The notes under the pieces: model-generated
Told to the model about the DNA's origin: nothing
Databases searched by the model: none
The model's input: only the letters and a program-made list of their open reading frames with translations
Position numbers and translations under genes: made by a program
Source of the DNA: JADKIH01 sp031427625
GTDB taxonomy: Bacteria > Bacteroidota > Bacteroidia > AKYH767-A > 2013-40CM-41-45
Length of the DNA stretch: 64,000 nt
NCBI GenBank assembly: GCA_031427625.1
Contig: JANPNV010000132.1
Span: 1 to 64,000 of the forward strand
Reading direction: 5' to 3'
Shown: in pieces, positions 51,101-60,583 of the stretch
Layout: every line of letters begins with the position of its first letter
How positions within the stretch are numbered: position 1 is the stretch's first letter

Positions 51101-51986
51101 TTACGATACTGTCAATCCTGATAAATGGACAACTGACAAAGAAAAGAACGATCAGATAAAGCAGTTACTTCACAACTACACTATAAAGTATAACGACGTT
51201 ACAGGTATTTATAAGCGTAAGAAATTTGCTCTTACAGTCGGTGATGAACTTCCAGCAGGAATTGTTCAGCTCGCTAAAGTTTATATCGCCAAAAAACGTA
51301 AGTTGAAAGTGGGAGATAAGATGGCTGGCCGTCACGGAAACAAAGGTATCGTCGCTAAAATCGTTCGCGATGAAGACATGCCTTTCCTCGAAGACGGAAC
51401 TCCGGTTGATATCGTTTTAAATCCACTGGGTGTTCCATCACGTATGAACCTCGGACAGATTTACGAAACAATCTTAGGATGGGCCGGATTAAAAATGGGA
51501 ATTAAATTCTCTACTCCGATTTTTGATGGAGCTTCTATTGAGCAAATAGATGAATATGTATCTAAAGCAGGACTTCCAAAATTCGGAAGTACTTATTTAT
51601 ATGATGGTGGTACTGGTGACCGCTTCGATCAGCCTGCAACCGTTGGAGTAATCTATATGATGAAACTTGGACACATGGTTGATGATAAGATGCATGCCCG
51701 TTCTATCGGACCATACTCTCTCATCACTCAGCAACCTCTCGGTGGTAAAGCACAGTTTGGTGGTCAGCGTTTCGGAGAAATGGAAGTATGGGCACTTGAA
51801 GCATTCGGTGCAGCTAACATACTTCAGGAAATCCTTACTGTTAAGTCCGACGATGTTATCGGTCGTGCTAAAACATATGAATCAATTGTAAAAGGAGATA
51901 ATCTTCCAACACCGGGAATTCCGGAATCATTCAACGTATTGTTGCATGAACTCCGTGGACTTGGATTGAAGATTACTCTCGAGTAG
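48168..51986 (+). CDS. rpoB: DNA-directed RNA polymerase subunit beta
   Basis: The 1272-residue beta subunit has the rifampicin-pocket region ([47 protein letters not shown], in pieces, about 466-510) and the [12 protein letters not shown] motif near residue 1052. The start is GTG (48168), opening [15 protein letters not shown]; no ATG lies closer to the conserved N-terminus. The rifampicin-pocket residues D, H and S in QFMDQ, THKRRLS look wild-type. Confidence 0.98.
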   Translation: [1272 protein letters not shown]

Positions 51987-52045
51987 TCTGATGTAGTGAT
52001 TAAAGCGTTATTAAATAATAACGAGTAACACAATTAATTATCAGA
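51987..52045 (+). other. Nested inverted repeats in the rpoB-rpoC spacer
   Basis: Directly after the rpoB stop, TCTGAT (51987-51992) can pair with ATCAGA (52040-52045), enclosing an inner perfect palindrome CGTTATTA-AA-TAATAACG (52006-52023). The transcript would form a stem inside a closed loop. No T run follows, so it is not a terminator; an RNA processing or stability element is possible. Confidence 0.45.
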
Positions 52046-52061
52046 TCAAAAAAACAAAAAG

Positions 52062-55000
52062 ATGGCAACCAGAAAAGAAATAAAAATTAAATCAAACTTC
52101 AGTAAGATCATTATCAGTCTTGCTTCTCCTGAACATATCCTGGAGCAGTCGAGCGGTGAGGTGCTGAAGCCAGAAACCATCAATTACAGGACCTATAAAC
52201 CGGAGCGCGACGGATTATTCTGTGAGCGTATTTTCGGACCTGTAAAAGACTGGGAGTGTCATTGCGGTAAATACAAACGTATCCGTTACAAGGGAATTGT
52301 TTGTGACCGCTGTGGAGTAGAGGTAACAGAAAAGAAAGTAAGACGCGAAAGAATGGGTCACATTACCCTGACAGTTCCGGTTGCCCACATCTGGTACTTC
52401 CGTTCATTACCAAACAAAATTGGCTATCTGCTAGGGCTTCCAACAAAGAAGCTTGATATGATTATTTATTACGAGAGATATGTTGTTATTCAGGCGGGAA
52501 TAAAATTAGCCGATGGCATCAACTATCTAGACTTCCTTACAGAAGAAGAATATCTGACTATACTCGAAAATTTACCGAAGGATAACCAGCATCTCGATGA
52601 TAAAGATCCAAACCGTTTCATTGCCAAAATGGGAGCGGAAGCATTATATGAACTCTTATCGCGACTTAATCTCGATCAGCTTTCCTATAACCTGCGTCAC
52701 CAGGCAAGCAATGAGACTTCACAACAAAGAAAGAATGAAGCGCTAAAGCGACTGAATGTCGTTGAAGCTTTCAGATCAGCAAATCAACATATTGAAAATC
52801 GTCCAGAGTGGATGATCGTAAAAGTTGTTCCTGTAATTCCACCGGAATTGCGTCCACTCGTTCCATTAGATGGTGGACGATTTGCAACATCCGATTTAAA
52901 TGATCTTTACCGACGTGTAATTATCAGAAACAACCGACTAAAACGTCTTCTTGAGATAAAAGCACCAGATGTAATTCTCCGTAATGAGAAACGTATGCTT
53001 CAGGAAGCAGTCGATTCACTATTCGACAATTCACGTAAGGTAAATGCTGTTAAAACAGAATCGAACCGTGCGTTAAAATCTCTTTCAGATTCATTGAAAG
53101 GTAAGCAAGGTCGTTTCCGTCAGAACCTTCTCGGAAAGCGTGTCGATTATTCAGCTCGTTCTGTAATTGTCGTTGGACCAGAATTGAAACTTCATGAGTG
53201 TGGTCTTCCAAAAGATATGGCCGCAGAATTATTCAAGCCGTTTATCATCCGTAAGATGATTGAGCGTGGTGTAGTAAAGACTGTAAAATCGGCTAAGAAA
53301 ATTGTTGATCGTAAAGACCCATTGGTTTGGGATATATTGGAAAATGTTTTGAAAGGACATCCTGTTCTTCTTAACCGTGCTCCAACACTTCACAGATTAG
53401 GTATACAGGCATTCCAGCCAAAACTAATTGAGGGAAAAGCCATTCAGCTTCACCCGCTTGTTTGTACAGCCTTCAACGCTGACTTCGACGGTGATCAAAT
53501 GGCTGTTCACGTTCCACTTGGACATGCAGCAATTCTGGAAGCGCAGATGTTAATGCTTGCATCACACAACATCTTAAACCCCGCAAACGGAGCACCTATT
53601 ACCGTTCCTTCTCAGGACATGGTTCTAGGGTTATACTATATAACTAAAGAGCGTATAACTGACGAAAACCGTAAGGTAAAAGGACAAGGAATGAAGTTCT
53701 ATTCGCCAGAAGAGGTTACAATTGCCTACAATGAAGGCGTTGTGGAACTTCATGCTGCAATAGAGGTGAAAGTATATGTGATGAAAAATGAACAGCTAGT
53801 TCTTGAAATGACTAAGACTACTGTCGGCCGCGTTCTCTTCAATCAGGTAGTCCCTGAAGAAGCCGGATATATTAATACACTACTTACTAAGAAAGCACTT
53901 CGTGATATTATCGGAGACATATTGAAATCATGTGGTGTTGCAAAGACTGCAAAGTTTCTTGATGATATTAAAGATCTTGGTTTCAAGATGGCCTTCAAAG
54001 GAGCTCTATCATTTAACCTAGAAGACGTTAAAATTCCTGAGGTTAAGACAGAACTTATTGCAAAAGCAAATAAGGAAGTTGAAGAAGTATTGGGTAACTA
54101 TAATATGGGATTCATTACTTATAATGAAAGATACAATCAGATTATCGATATCTGGACTCGTACGAGTTCACGAATTACAGAGACTCTGATGAAACAACTT
54201 TCAACTGACAAGCAAGGATTCAACTCAATCTTCATGATGCTCGATTCAGGAGCCCGTGGATCGAAAGAGCAGATTCGTCAGCTTGGTGGTATGAGAGGAC
54301 TGATGGCGAAACCGCAAAAGAGCGGATCAACCGGTGGAGAAATTATCGAGAATCCGATTCTTTCCAATTTCAAGGAAGGTCTTTCTATCCTCGAGTATTT
54401 CATCTCTACACACGGTGCCCGTAAGGGTCTTGCCGATACAGCCCTTAAGACTGCTGATGCGGGTTATCTGACTCGTCGATTAGTTGATGTTGCACAGGAT
54501 GTAATTATAACTGATGAAGACTGCGGTACACTACGCGGACTTGCTGAAACAGCTCTTAAGAATAATGAAGAGGTTGTTGAATCACTATATGACAGAATTC
54601 TTGGACGAGTTTCTTTACATGATATCTACCATCCACTTACAGGAGAGATCATCATAGAAAGCGGAAAAGAAATTACTGAAGATATTGCAACGATAATTGA
54701 AGAATCACCGGTTGAAACTGTGGAGATCCGTTCTGTACTTACCTGCGAATCTATTCGTGGAGTTTGCGCAAAATGTTACGGAAGAAATCTTGCTTCTGGC
54801 AGAATGGTTCAAAAGGGTGAAGCAGTAGGAGTAATCGCTGCTCAATCTATCGGTGAGCCGGGAACACAGCTTACACTTCGTACATTCCACGTAGGTGGTG
54901 TTGCTCAGAAAGGTGCTTCTGAATCAGAACTCAAAGCAAAGTTCAGCGGTCGTATAGAATTAGAAGAAATTAAGACTGTAAATTTTAAAGGTGAAACAAA

Positions 55001-56354
55001 AACAACGGCTGTCGTAATTGGTCGTTCAGGTGAATTCAGAATTGTAGATCCGAATACTGGAACTGTACTTACTACATCAAATATTCCTTATGGTGCAAAA
55101 TTATATGCAAAGGATAAAATGATGATCGAAAAAGGTGATGTTGTTTGTGATTGGGATCCGTTCAATGCCGTAATCCTTTCTGAGTTTGCCGGTAAGGTAG
55201 ATTTTGAAGCAATTGAAGAAGGAATTACCTATCGTGAAGAGTCGGACGAACAAACCGGCTACAAGGAGAAAGTAATTATTGAGACGCGTGATAAGACGAA
55301 AAATCCTGTGATAAGGATTATGGATGAGAAGAAGGAATTAGTAAGAGCTTACAACATTCCTGTAGGCGCGCATATCATGGTTAGCAAAGGTCAGAAACTT
55401 CAGACCGGTGATATCCTGGTAAAGATCCCGCGTACAACTGGTAAGTCTGGTGACATCACGGGAGGTCTTCCGAGGGTAACTGAATTATTCGAGGCTCGTA
55501 ATCCTAGTAATCCTGCAGTAGTAAGTGAGATTGACGGAATTGTTTCATACGGAAAAATAAAACGTGGTAACCGCGAAGTTGTCATAACATCACGTGACAA
55601 TGAAGTGAAAACTTACCTCGTTCCACTTTCTAAACACATACTTGTTCAGGATAATGACTTTATCAGAGCTGGAGATCCGCTATCTGACGGAGCTATTACT
55701 CCTAGCGATATCCTTTCAATCAAAGGTCCTGGAATGGTTCAGGAATATCTTGTTAATGAGGTTCAGGAAGTTTATCGTTTACAAGGTGTAAAAATCAATG
55801 ACAAGCATTTTGAAGTGATTGTTCGTCAGATGATGCGCAAGGTTGTAATTGAAGATCCGGGTGATACTATGTTCCTCGAACGTGAATATGTAGATCGCAT
55901 TGATTTCATAAAAGAAAATGATGTCATCATGGATAAAGTTGTAGTTCTCGAGCCGGGTGAGTCTACAGATCTTAAAGCCGGACAGATAATTTCGCTTCGT
56001 CGATTACGTGAAGAGAATTCTGTTCTGAAGCGTAAGGATTTGAAGATGATCGAAGCTCGTGATGCAATACCTGCTACATCTTCTCCTGTTCTTCAGGGTA
56101 TCACACAAGCTTCATTACATACAAAGAGCTGGATCTCTGCTGCGTCATTCCAGGAGACAACAAAGGTTCTTAATGAAGCAGCCGTAAACGGTAAAATTGA
56201 TAATCTTCTGGGATTGAAGGAAAATGTAATCGTTGGACATCTTATTCCGGCAGGTACTGGTCTTAGAGAATATGACCGCCTGATTGTAGGATCACAAGAG
56301 GAATACGATTTACTAATGGCTTCAAAACAAGAAGAAGAAGTTAGCGAACACTGA
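52062..56354 (+). CDS. rpoC: DNA-directed RNA polymerase subunit beta'
   Basis: The 1430-residue beta' subunit has the N-terminal zinc ribbon (CHCGKYKRIRYKGIVCDRCG, about 66-85), the catalytic NADFDGDQMAVH with Asp474, Asp476 and Asp478, the second zinc site (CESIRGVCAKCYG, about 900), the trigger loop, and the late LLGLKENVIVGHLIPAGTG segment. The length matches Bacteroidota RpoC. It is followed by a strong terminator at 56412. Confidence 0.98.
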   Translation: MATRKEIKIKSNFSKIIISLASPEHILEQSSGEVLKPETINYRTYKPERDGLFCERIFGPVKDWECHCGKYKRIRYKGIVCDRCGVEVTEKKVRRERMGHITLTVPVAHIWYFRSLPNKIGYLLGLPTKKLDMIIYYERYVVIQAGIKLADGINYLDFLTEEEYLTILENLPKDNQHLDDKDPNRFIAKMGAEALYELLSRLNLDQLSYNLRHQASNETSQQRKNEALKRLNVVEAFRSANQHIENRPEWMIVKVVPVIPPELRPLVPLDGGRFATSDLNDLYRRVIIRNNRLKRLLEIKAPDVILRNEKRMLQEAVDSLFDNSRKVNAVKTESNRALKSLSDSLKGKQGRFRQNLLGKRVDYSARSVIVVGPELKLHECGLPKDMAAELFKPFIIRKMIERGVVKTVKSAKKIVDRKDPLVWDILENVLKGHPVLLNRAPTLHRLGIQAFQPKLIEGKAIQLHPLVCTAFNADFDGDQMAVHVPLGHAAILEAQMLMLASHNILNPANGAPITVPSQDMVLGLYYITKERITDENRKVKGQGMKFYSPEEVTIAYNEGVVELHAAIEVKVYVMKNEQLVLEMTKTTVGRVLFNQVVPEEAGYINTLLTKKALRDIIGDILKSCGVAKTAKFLDDIKDLGFKMAFKGALSFNLEDVKIPEVKTELIAKANKEVEEVLGNYNMGFITYNERYNQIIDIWTRTSSRITETLMKQLSTDKQGFNSIFMMLDSGARGSKEQIRQLGGMRGLMAKPQKSGSTGGEIIENPILSNFKEGLSILEYFISTHGARKGLADTALKTADAGYLTRRLVDVAQDVIITDEDCGTLRGLAETALKNNEEVVESLYDRILGRVSLHDIYHPLTGEIIIESGKEITEDIATIIEESPVETVEIRSVLTCESIRGVCAKCYGRNLASGRMVQKGEAVGVIAAQSIGEPGTQLTLRTFHVGGVAQKGASESELKAKFSGRIELEEIKTVNFKGETKTTAVVIGRSGEFRIVDPNTGTVLTTSNIPYGAKLYAKDKMMIEKGDVVCDWDPFNAVILSEFAGKVDFEAIEEGITYREESDEQTGYKEKVIIETRDKTKNPVIRIMDEKKELVRAYNIPVGAHIMVSKGQKLQTGDILVKIPRTTGKSGDITGGLPRVTELFEARNPSNPAVVSEIDGIVSYGKIKRGNREVVITSRDNEVKTYLVPLSKHILVQDNDFIRAGDPLSDGAITPSDILSIKGPGMVQEYLVNEVQEVYRLQGVKINDKHFEVIVRQMMRKVVIEDPGDTMFLEREYVDRIDFIKENDVIMDKVVVLEPGESTDLKAGQIISLRRLREENSVLKRKDLKMIEARDAIPATSSPVLQGITQASLHTKSWISAASFQETTKVLNEAAVNGKIDNLLGLKENVIVGHLIPAGTGLREYDRLIVGSQEEYDLLMASKQEEEVSEH

Positions 56355-56411
56355 ATAGCAGAAGTATAATGGCTTAATTATCGTTTTAATTAGTCATTAT
56401 TGCTCACATAT

Positions 56412-56442
56412 AAAACCGCCTCGAATATCGAGGCGGTTTTTT
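56412..56442 (+). terminator. rpoBC operon terminator
   Basis: AAAACCGCCTCGA (56412-56424) pairs with TCGAGGCGGTTTT (56428-56440) around loop ATA, a perfect 13-bp GC-rich stem followed by more T. A textbook intrinsic terminator, 58 bases after rpoC. Confidence 0.92.
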
Positions 56443-56485
56443 CATTACTTTTACATTATAACTCATTAAGTAAAAAATAAAAACA

Positions 56486-56797
56486 ATGGATGAAAATCAA
56501 AATCAGAACCAACTTAATATTGAGTTGACTGAAGAAGTTGCTGATGGAATATATTCGAATCTTGCGATCATCACTCATAGCACTTCAGAATTTGTAATAG
56601 ACTTTGTTAAGGTAATGCCAGGCGTTCCCAAGGCAAAAGTTAAAGCCAGAATATTGCTGACTCCTCAGCATGCCAAACGCTTGTTAGCGGCATTGCAGGA
56701 TAATATTACGAAGTTTGAACAGGTGCATGGCGCCATAAAGCAAACTGAAGGATTAGGTATTCCGATGAATTTCGGTGGCCCTGCCGCTCAGGCTTAA
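56486..56797 (+). CDS. DUF3467 protein
   Basis: The 103-residue protein matches DUF3467: ELTEEVADGIYSNLAIITHS (14-33), FVIDFVKVMPGVPKAKVKARILLTPQHAKRLLAAL (read in pieces) and a Gly/Pro-rich end. Domain function is unknown; the fold is thought to be small and beta-rich. It lies directly after the rpoC terminator and has its own terminator, so it is a separate unit. Its closeness to rpoC recurs, as far as I recall, in Bacteroidota. Confidence 0.8.
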   Translation: MDENQNQNQLNIELTEEVADGIYSNLAIITHSTSEFVIDFVKVMPGVPKAKVKARILLTPQHAKRLLAALQDNITKFEQVHGAIKQTEGLGIPMNFGGPAAQA

Positions 56798-56817
56798 AAA
56801 CATTAAAATGTCTTATT

Positions 56818-56851
56818 AAAAAGCGTCTCTCTCTGGAAGGACGCTTTTTTT
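56818..56851. terminator. Terminator between DUF3467 and glutathione peroxidase genes
   Basis: AAAAAGCGTC (56818-56827) pairs with GACGCTTTTT (56840-56849), a 10-bp stem with 12-base loop, followed by T. A and T runs on both flanks allow use on both strands; it sits between converging genes. Confidence 0.8.
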
Positions 56852-56875
56852 ATGAGATGAAAAGGAGCGTAAATT

Positions 56876-57388
56876 TTATTTGATCGCATTAATTATTGTC
56901 TCATCCATCGGAGATAATTTATCGTGAAACCGCCGGATAAGTTTTCCGTTTTCATCAATAAGGAATTTTTCAAAGTTCCATCGTATATCACCAGTCTTAT
57001 CAGGATTTGGCTGCGTAATGAGCCATTGAAAAAGTGGATCAATATCGGATCCTTTTACTGAAACTTTTGCCATCATTGGAAATGAAACACTGTAATTTAT
57101 TTTACAAAAGGTTTCTATCTCTGAATTACTTCCAGGTTCTTGCTGTCCAAAATTATTTGCAGGAAATCCAATAACGACAAGCTTCTCCTTATATGTTTGA
57201 TATAACTTTTCGAGTACAGCGTATTGTGGCGTGCTACCACATTCAGAAGCAGTGTTTACAATTAATATTTTTTTCCCCTTATAGATTGATAAATCAATTT
57301 TGTTGCCATCAATAGAAACCGGTTTGAATTCATAAATGGTTTCTGATGAAGAGAGCATCATCGCGGCAAGAATTAAAATCATTTTCAT
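56876..57388 (-). CDS. Glutathione peroxidase-family thiol peroxidase
   Basis: The 170-residue protein has a short N-terminal hydrophobic segment (about 1-14) suggesting export, the peroxidatic Cys50 in NTASECGSTPQY, FPANNFGQQEPG and the WNF segment (IRWNFEKFLID). In canonical enzymes the middle motif is FPCNQFGxQEPG, so here the resolving Cys is Ala and the tetrad Gln is Asn. It reduces peroxides; the electron donor (thioredoxin or other) is not known. Monocistronic. Confidence 0.88.
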   Translation of the reverse strand: MKMILILAAMMLSSSETIYEFKPVSIDGNKIDLSIYKGKKILIVNTASECGSTPQYAVLEKLYQTYKEKLVVIGFPANNFGQQEPGSNSEIETFCKINYSVSFPMMAKVSVKGSDIDPLFQWLITQPNPDKTGDIRWNFEKFLIDENGKLIRRFHDKLSPMDETIINAIK

Positions 57389-57445
57389 CGTTATTAATTA
57401 TCTTATTAACTTAATTAATACCTTCCTGTTTTGGAGTTTATTAAA

Positions 57446-59734
57446 TTAATTAAGCGCATTTTTATTAAATAGAAAATATCCGAAATGGAAGAGGAAGGAA
57501 AACGGCTTTTCGCGATTATCGAAATAGTTCACAAAGAATCCTATTGGTCCTAGCGGACTATGAAATACAGTTCCTAGTGACCCAACGTAATATCGTTTTG
57601 CAAGATAATCTCCGTAATAAGTTTTCTTTTCCAGTGTAGGCAAAATTTCACGATAAGGTTGGAACATATATCCTTCAAGTAAAACTTCTATATTATTTCT
57701 TATCGTAATTACATTCTTTGACCCAATTGCACCAAAGGTGTGAGCCCGAAACACAGGAAGGAAAATGGTCTTTGATTCCTGTATTGGATAAAACCCCGGG
57801 CTATTCAAAGCAGTGCTTGTGTAATTAGTAAGGAATGGCATATCAGTAGTAGCCGTTTCGAAATATAATCCGAATTTAATTCTTCCCCGGATCTTAAAAT
57901 AATTTTCATATTTCAAGTGAAATTGAAACCAATCAAGGTAATTTTTTTTTCGTTCCCTGTCGATTGATGTCGATCCGGGAATAGTTAATTCTAAAACATT
58001 TACGTACTGAATTTTCGCACTTAAAAAAGTGCCTTGATTCGCATACTCTTTTCTGTTGAGTGTGTTTCTTTCGAATGTTATTGAACCTGTCGGCCCACGA
58101 AGAATTGATTGATCCGTTGTATCGGTTGATGAAAAATTCTGAGTCTGATAATATTCGTCCGCTATCCGGATATAGGATGCAGATGCGATTACCTTTCCTT
58201 TATTCCTTGCAGGTACTCCAAAATTAAGACCAAAGTTATAATCGGATTTCAAAATATATGATGGCTTCTGCTCTGAAAAAAATGCTGAGTTACTACTTCT
58301 GAAAAAATCATATTGATTCAATGTTATATCCGATTCCAGAAAATATGGAAATTGCGTTGGAGAGTCCATTCGGATACGAAATTGTCCGGACGTATAAAGT
58401 TTTCCAAAATAAAAATTACCATTAAAGTTATATGCCTTTCTGTTCCAAACATTGTATTGCAATCCGACAAATGCTTCACTAACCGGTCGTGAAGAAATAT
58501 TTCCGCCGAATTGTGTGATGAAATCACGTTCTCTGTTAATTTTTAAATTGAGATCAAATAAACCCGTTGATTCATTATATTTCAATGACGGATAAATAGC
58601 TTTTATATTAGGGTCGGCTACTAATGCAAAATAGGATGCTTTCAGCCTTTTTAAGGGAATAGGTGTAGATCCGGGTTTTATAATTTGTCTGACATATTCT
58701 GCTTGTCTCGAATTGACACCATCGATTTTTATCTGATCGATCAAAACATCAGGCAATGATGATCTGTATTTCTTTCTTTTCAATGCATATTCTTCCCGAC
58801 TAATCCGGCGTTGAATATTAGTCATTATTCTGGGAAGCTGCTCCTGTGCTGCACGATAACCTTCGTTGACAATCTCATTAACTTTTGAAAAATCGAAAAG
58901 GCCGAATCTGTTTGTATTGGATTCAACTAGGATTCCATTTTCACAAATGACAGAGAAACTTGTTGGAGTCGTCATCATCGCTCGAATTTGGGAAATAATA
59001 TTTCCTTCTGAAGTTGGAGTAGTAGTACCTGCTGCATTTGATCCAATGATAATATCAGGTTGAAAGTCTTCCAGCAATATATCAGCTGGAAAATTATTAT
59101 ACATACCTCCATCATATAAAATCTTATTGTCAAAAACTACCGGTTTAAAATAAAATGGATAGGCGGAAGATGCTCTTACAGCTTGAGCTAAATCTCCGTC
59201 CCTGAACACAAGGGTTTTTTTGTTTTCAATATCAGCTGCCACACAACGAAATGGAATAAATAATGAATCGAAATTATAATTGGCTTTGGCAATCGAAGCA
59301 GCGGTATTTTCCAGAAGTGAATAATCGTAAGCAATTGAGCTGACAATATTAGTGGGGAGTGAGGTGGATATAACAGAGTCAAGAGAAAATTTTAAACTTA
59401 TCCACGATGCATTTTCTTCCTGTTTACGGAAATAGTAAGTATAGTTCTCGTCAATAAGTCCTGTAGCCCAGTTTAAGAAGTCATCCGTTTTCACTATTGA
59501 GTCCATCTGATCAGGGGAATAACCTAAAACATACATGCATCCAACTATAGCTCCTGCTGATGTTCCAGCGATATAATCTATCGGAATGTTATTTTCTTCA
59601 AGTGCTTTTATAACTCCAATGTGGGCGAGACCACGGGCACCACCGCCACTTAGTACTAGCCCGACCTTTTGAGCATTTATGGCTGTTGAGGTAAGGAGCA
59701 ATAAAATAAAAGTGCAAAAACGGACAAGTAACAT
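57446..59734 (-). CDS. Patatin-like phospholipase fused to an Omp85 barrel
   Basis: The 762-residue protein has a signal peptide (MLLVRFCTFILLLLTSTAINA, cleavage near 21), a patatin domain with oxyanion GGGARG, nucleophile Ser in GTSAGA, and catalytic Asp in DGGMYNNFPAD (about 20-330). A POTRA-like segment follows (about 310-390, beginning DVLIDQIKIDGVN), then a C-terminal BamA/surface-antigen barrel. Proteins of this PlpD type expose a lipase on the cell surface or in the periplasm. I start at ATG 59734, which gives a clean signal; an in-frame ATG eight codons upstream is possible. Last gene of a three-gene set. Confidence 0.9.
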   Translation of the reverse strand: MLLVRFCTFILLLLTSTAINAQKVGLVLSGGGARGLAHIGVIKALEENNIPIDYIAGTSAGAIVGCMYVLGYSPDQMDSIVKTDDFLNWATGLIDENYTYYFRKQEENASWISLKFSLDSVISTSLPTNIVSSIAYDYSLLENTAASIAKANYNFDSLFIPFRCVAADIENKKTLVFRDGDLAQAVRASSAYPFYFKPVVFDNKILYDGGMYNNFPADILLEDFQPDIIIGSNAAGTTTPTSEGNIISQIRAMMTTPTSFSVICENGILVESNTNRFGLFDFSKVNEIVNEGYRAAQEQLPRIMTNIQRRISREEYALKRKKYRSSLPDVLIDQIKIDGVNSRQAEYVRQIIKPGSTPIPLKRLKASYFALVADPNIKAIYPSLKYNESTGLFDLNLKINRERDFITQFGGNISSRPVSEAFVGLQYNVWNRKAYNFNGNFYFGKLYTSGQFRIRMDSPTQFPYFLESDITLNQYDFFRSSNSAFFSEQKPSYILKSDYNFGLNFGVPARNKGKVIASASYIRIADEYYQTQNFSSTDTTDQSILRGPTGSITFERNTLNRKEYANQGTFLSAKIQYVNVLELTIPGSTSIDRERKKNYLDWFQFHLKYENYFKIRGRIKFGLYFETATTDMPFLTNYTSTALNSPGFYPIQESKTIFLPVFRAHTFGAIGSKNVITIRNNIEVLLEGYMFQPYREILPTLEKKTYYGDYLAKRYYVGSLGTVFHSPLGPIGFFVNYFDNREKPFSFLFHFGYFLFNKNALN

Positions 59735-59768
59735 ATATGGGTGGTCGGGTATGTACAAAGTCGCTAAA

Positions 59769-60566
59769 TTACAAAGCAGAATTGATTATATCTCTTAAAG
59801 TCATGAAATATGAAGGAGCTTTAATCATACGGGAACCATACCATGAAAAAAGCTCGCCATCAGCAATAATTATTCGAATGCCCGGTAATGAGGTTTGAAG
59901 TTCAGCAATGTCTTTCTCTTTAAAGTGATATGGTTCTGAGGAGAGTATGATCACATCCGGTTTTTTATTTTTCAGATCAGATAAAGATATTTCAGGATAT
60001 CGATCTCTGTCACTAAATACATTTGTAAGTCCTGCATGATACATCATATTTGAAATAAATGTATCTCCGCCAATCGTCATTATAGGATTCTTCCAAATCA
60101 GGTAAGCACAGGAATATCTAATTTTTATGGATTGGAGTTTTTCAAACTCAGTCTTGCAATCTCTGACGATTTCTAGTCCTGCGTCTATACGATTAGTAAT
60201 ACGGGATATTTCGAGAATCATTTTCAATGCATCTTCCATTGATTTAATGTCAGAAACCCAAACAGGGAATTTTATCCTGAGTGCATCGATCTGGTTTTTG
60301 TCATTCTCTTCCTTATTTGCAATAATAAGATCAGGTAATAGAGAGCAAATCTTATCGAAATTAAGATTTTTAGTGCCGCCAATTCTTTGTTTATCTCTAA
60401 ACCAGGAATTTGGATGAATGCAAAATTTGGTTATCCCAACTACTTCCTTGTCGAGTCCCAGATCAGATAAAAGTTCAGTCTGTGATGGAACTGTAGATAT
60501 AATTCGCAACGGGAAATTCCTAATCTCAATTTCATTTTGAAGCTGATCAACAGATTTTATCATCAA
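59769..60566 (-). CDS. ABC transporter substrate-binding-like protein (BtuF/FepB fold)
   Basis: The 265-residue protein has the helical-backbone metal receptor fold: RIISTVPSQTELLSDLGLDKEVVGITKFC (read in pieces, 21-49) is a BtuF-like opening, followed by DLIIANKEENDKN and PDVIILSSEPYHFKEKD. It lacks a signal peptide, unlike BtuF, so it may be cytoplasmic; similar orphan proteins are known in Bacteroidota. Ligand unknown. It starts 17 bases after the cystathionine beta-synthase stop and ends 34 bases before the patatin gene. Confidence 0.8.
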   Translation of the reverse strand: MMIKSVDQLQNEIEIRNFPLRIISTVPSQTELLSDLGLDKEVVGITKFCIHPNSWFRDKQRIGGTKNLNFDKICSLLPDLIIANKEENDKNQIDALRIKFPVWVSDIKSMEDALKMILEISRITNRIDAGLEIVRDCKTEFEKLQSIKIRYSCAYLIWKNPIMTIGGDTFISNMMYHAGLTNVFSDRDRYPEISLSDLKNKKPDVIILSSEPYHFKEKDIAELQTSLPGIRIIIADGELFSWYGSRMIKAPSYFMTLRDIINSAL

Positions 60567-60583
60567 AAAGGATCATCACTATT

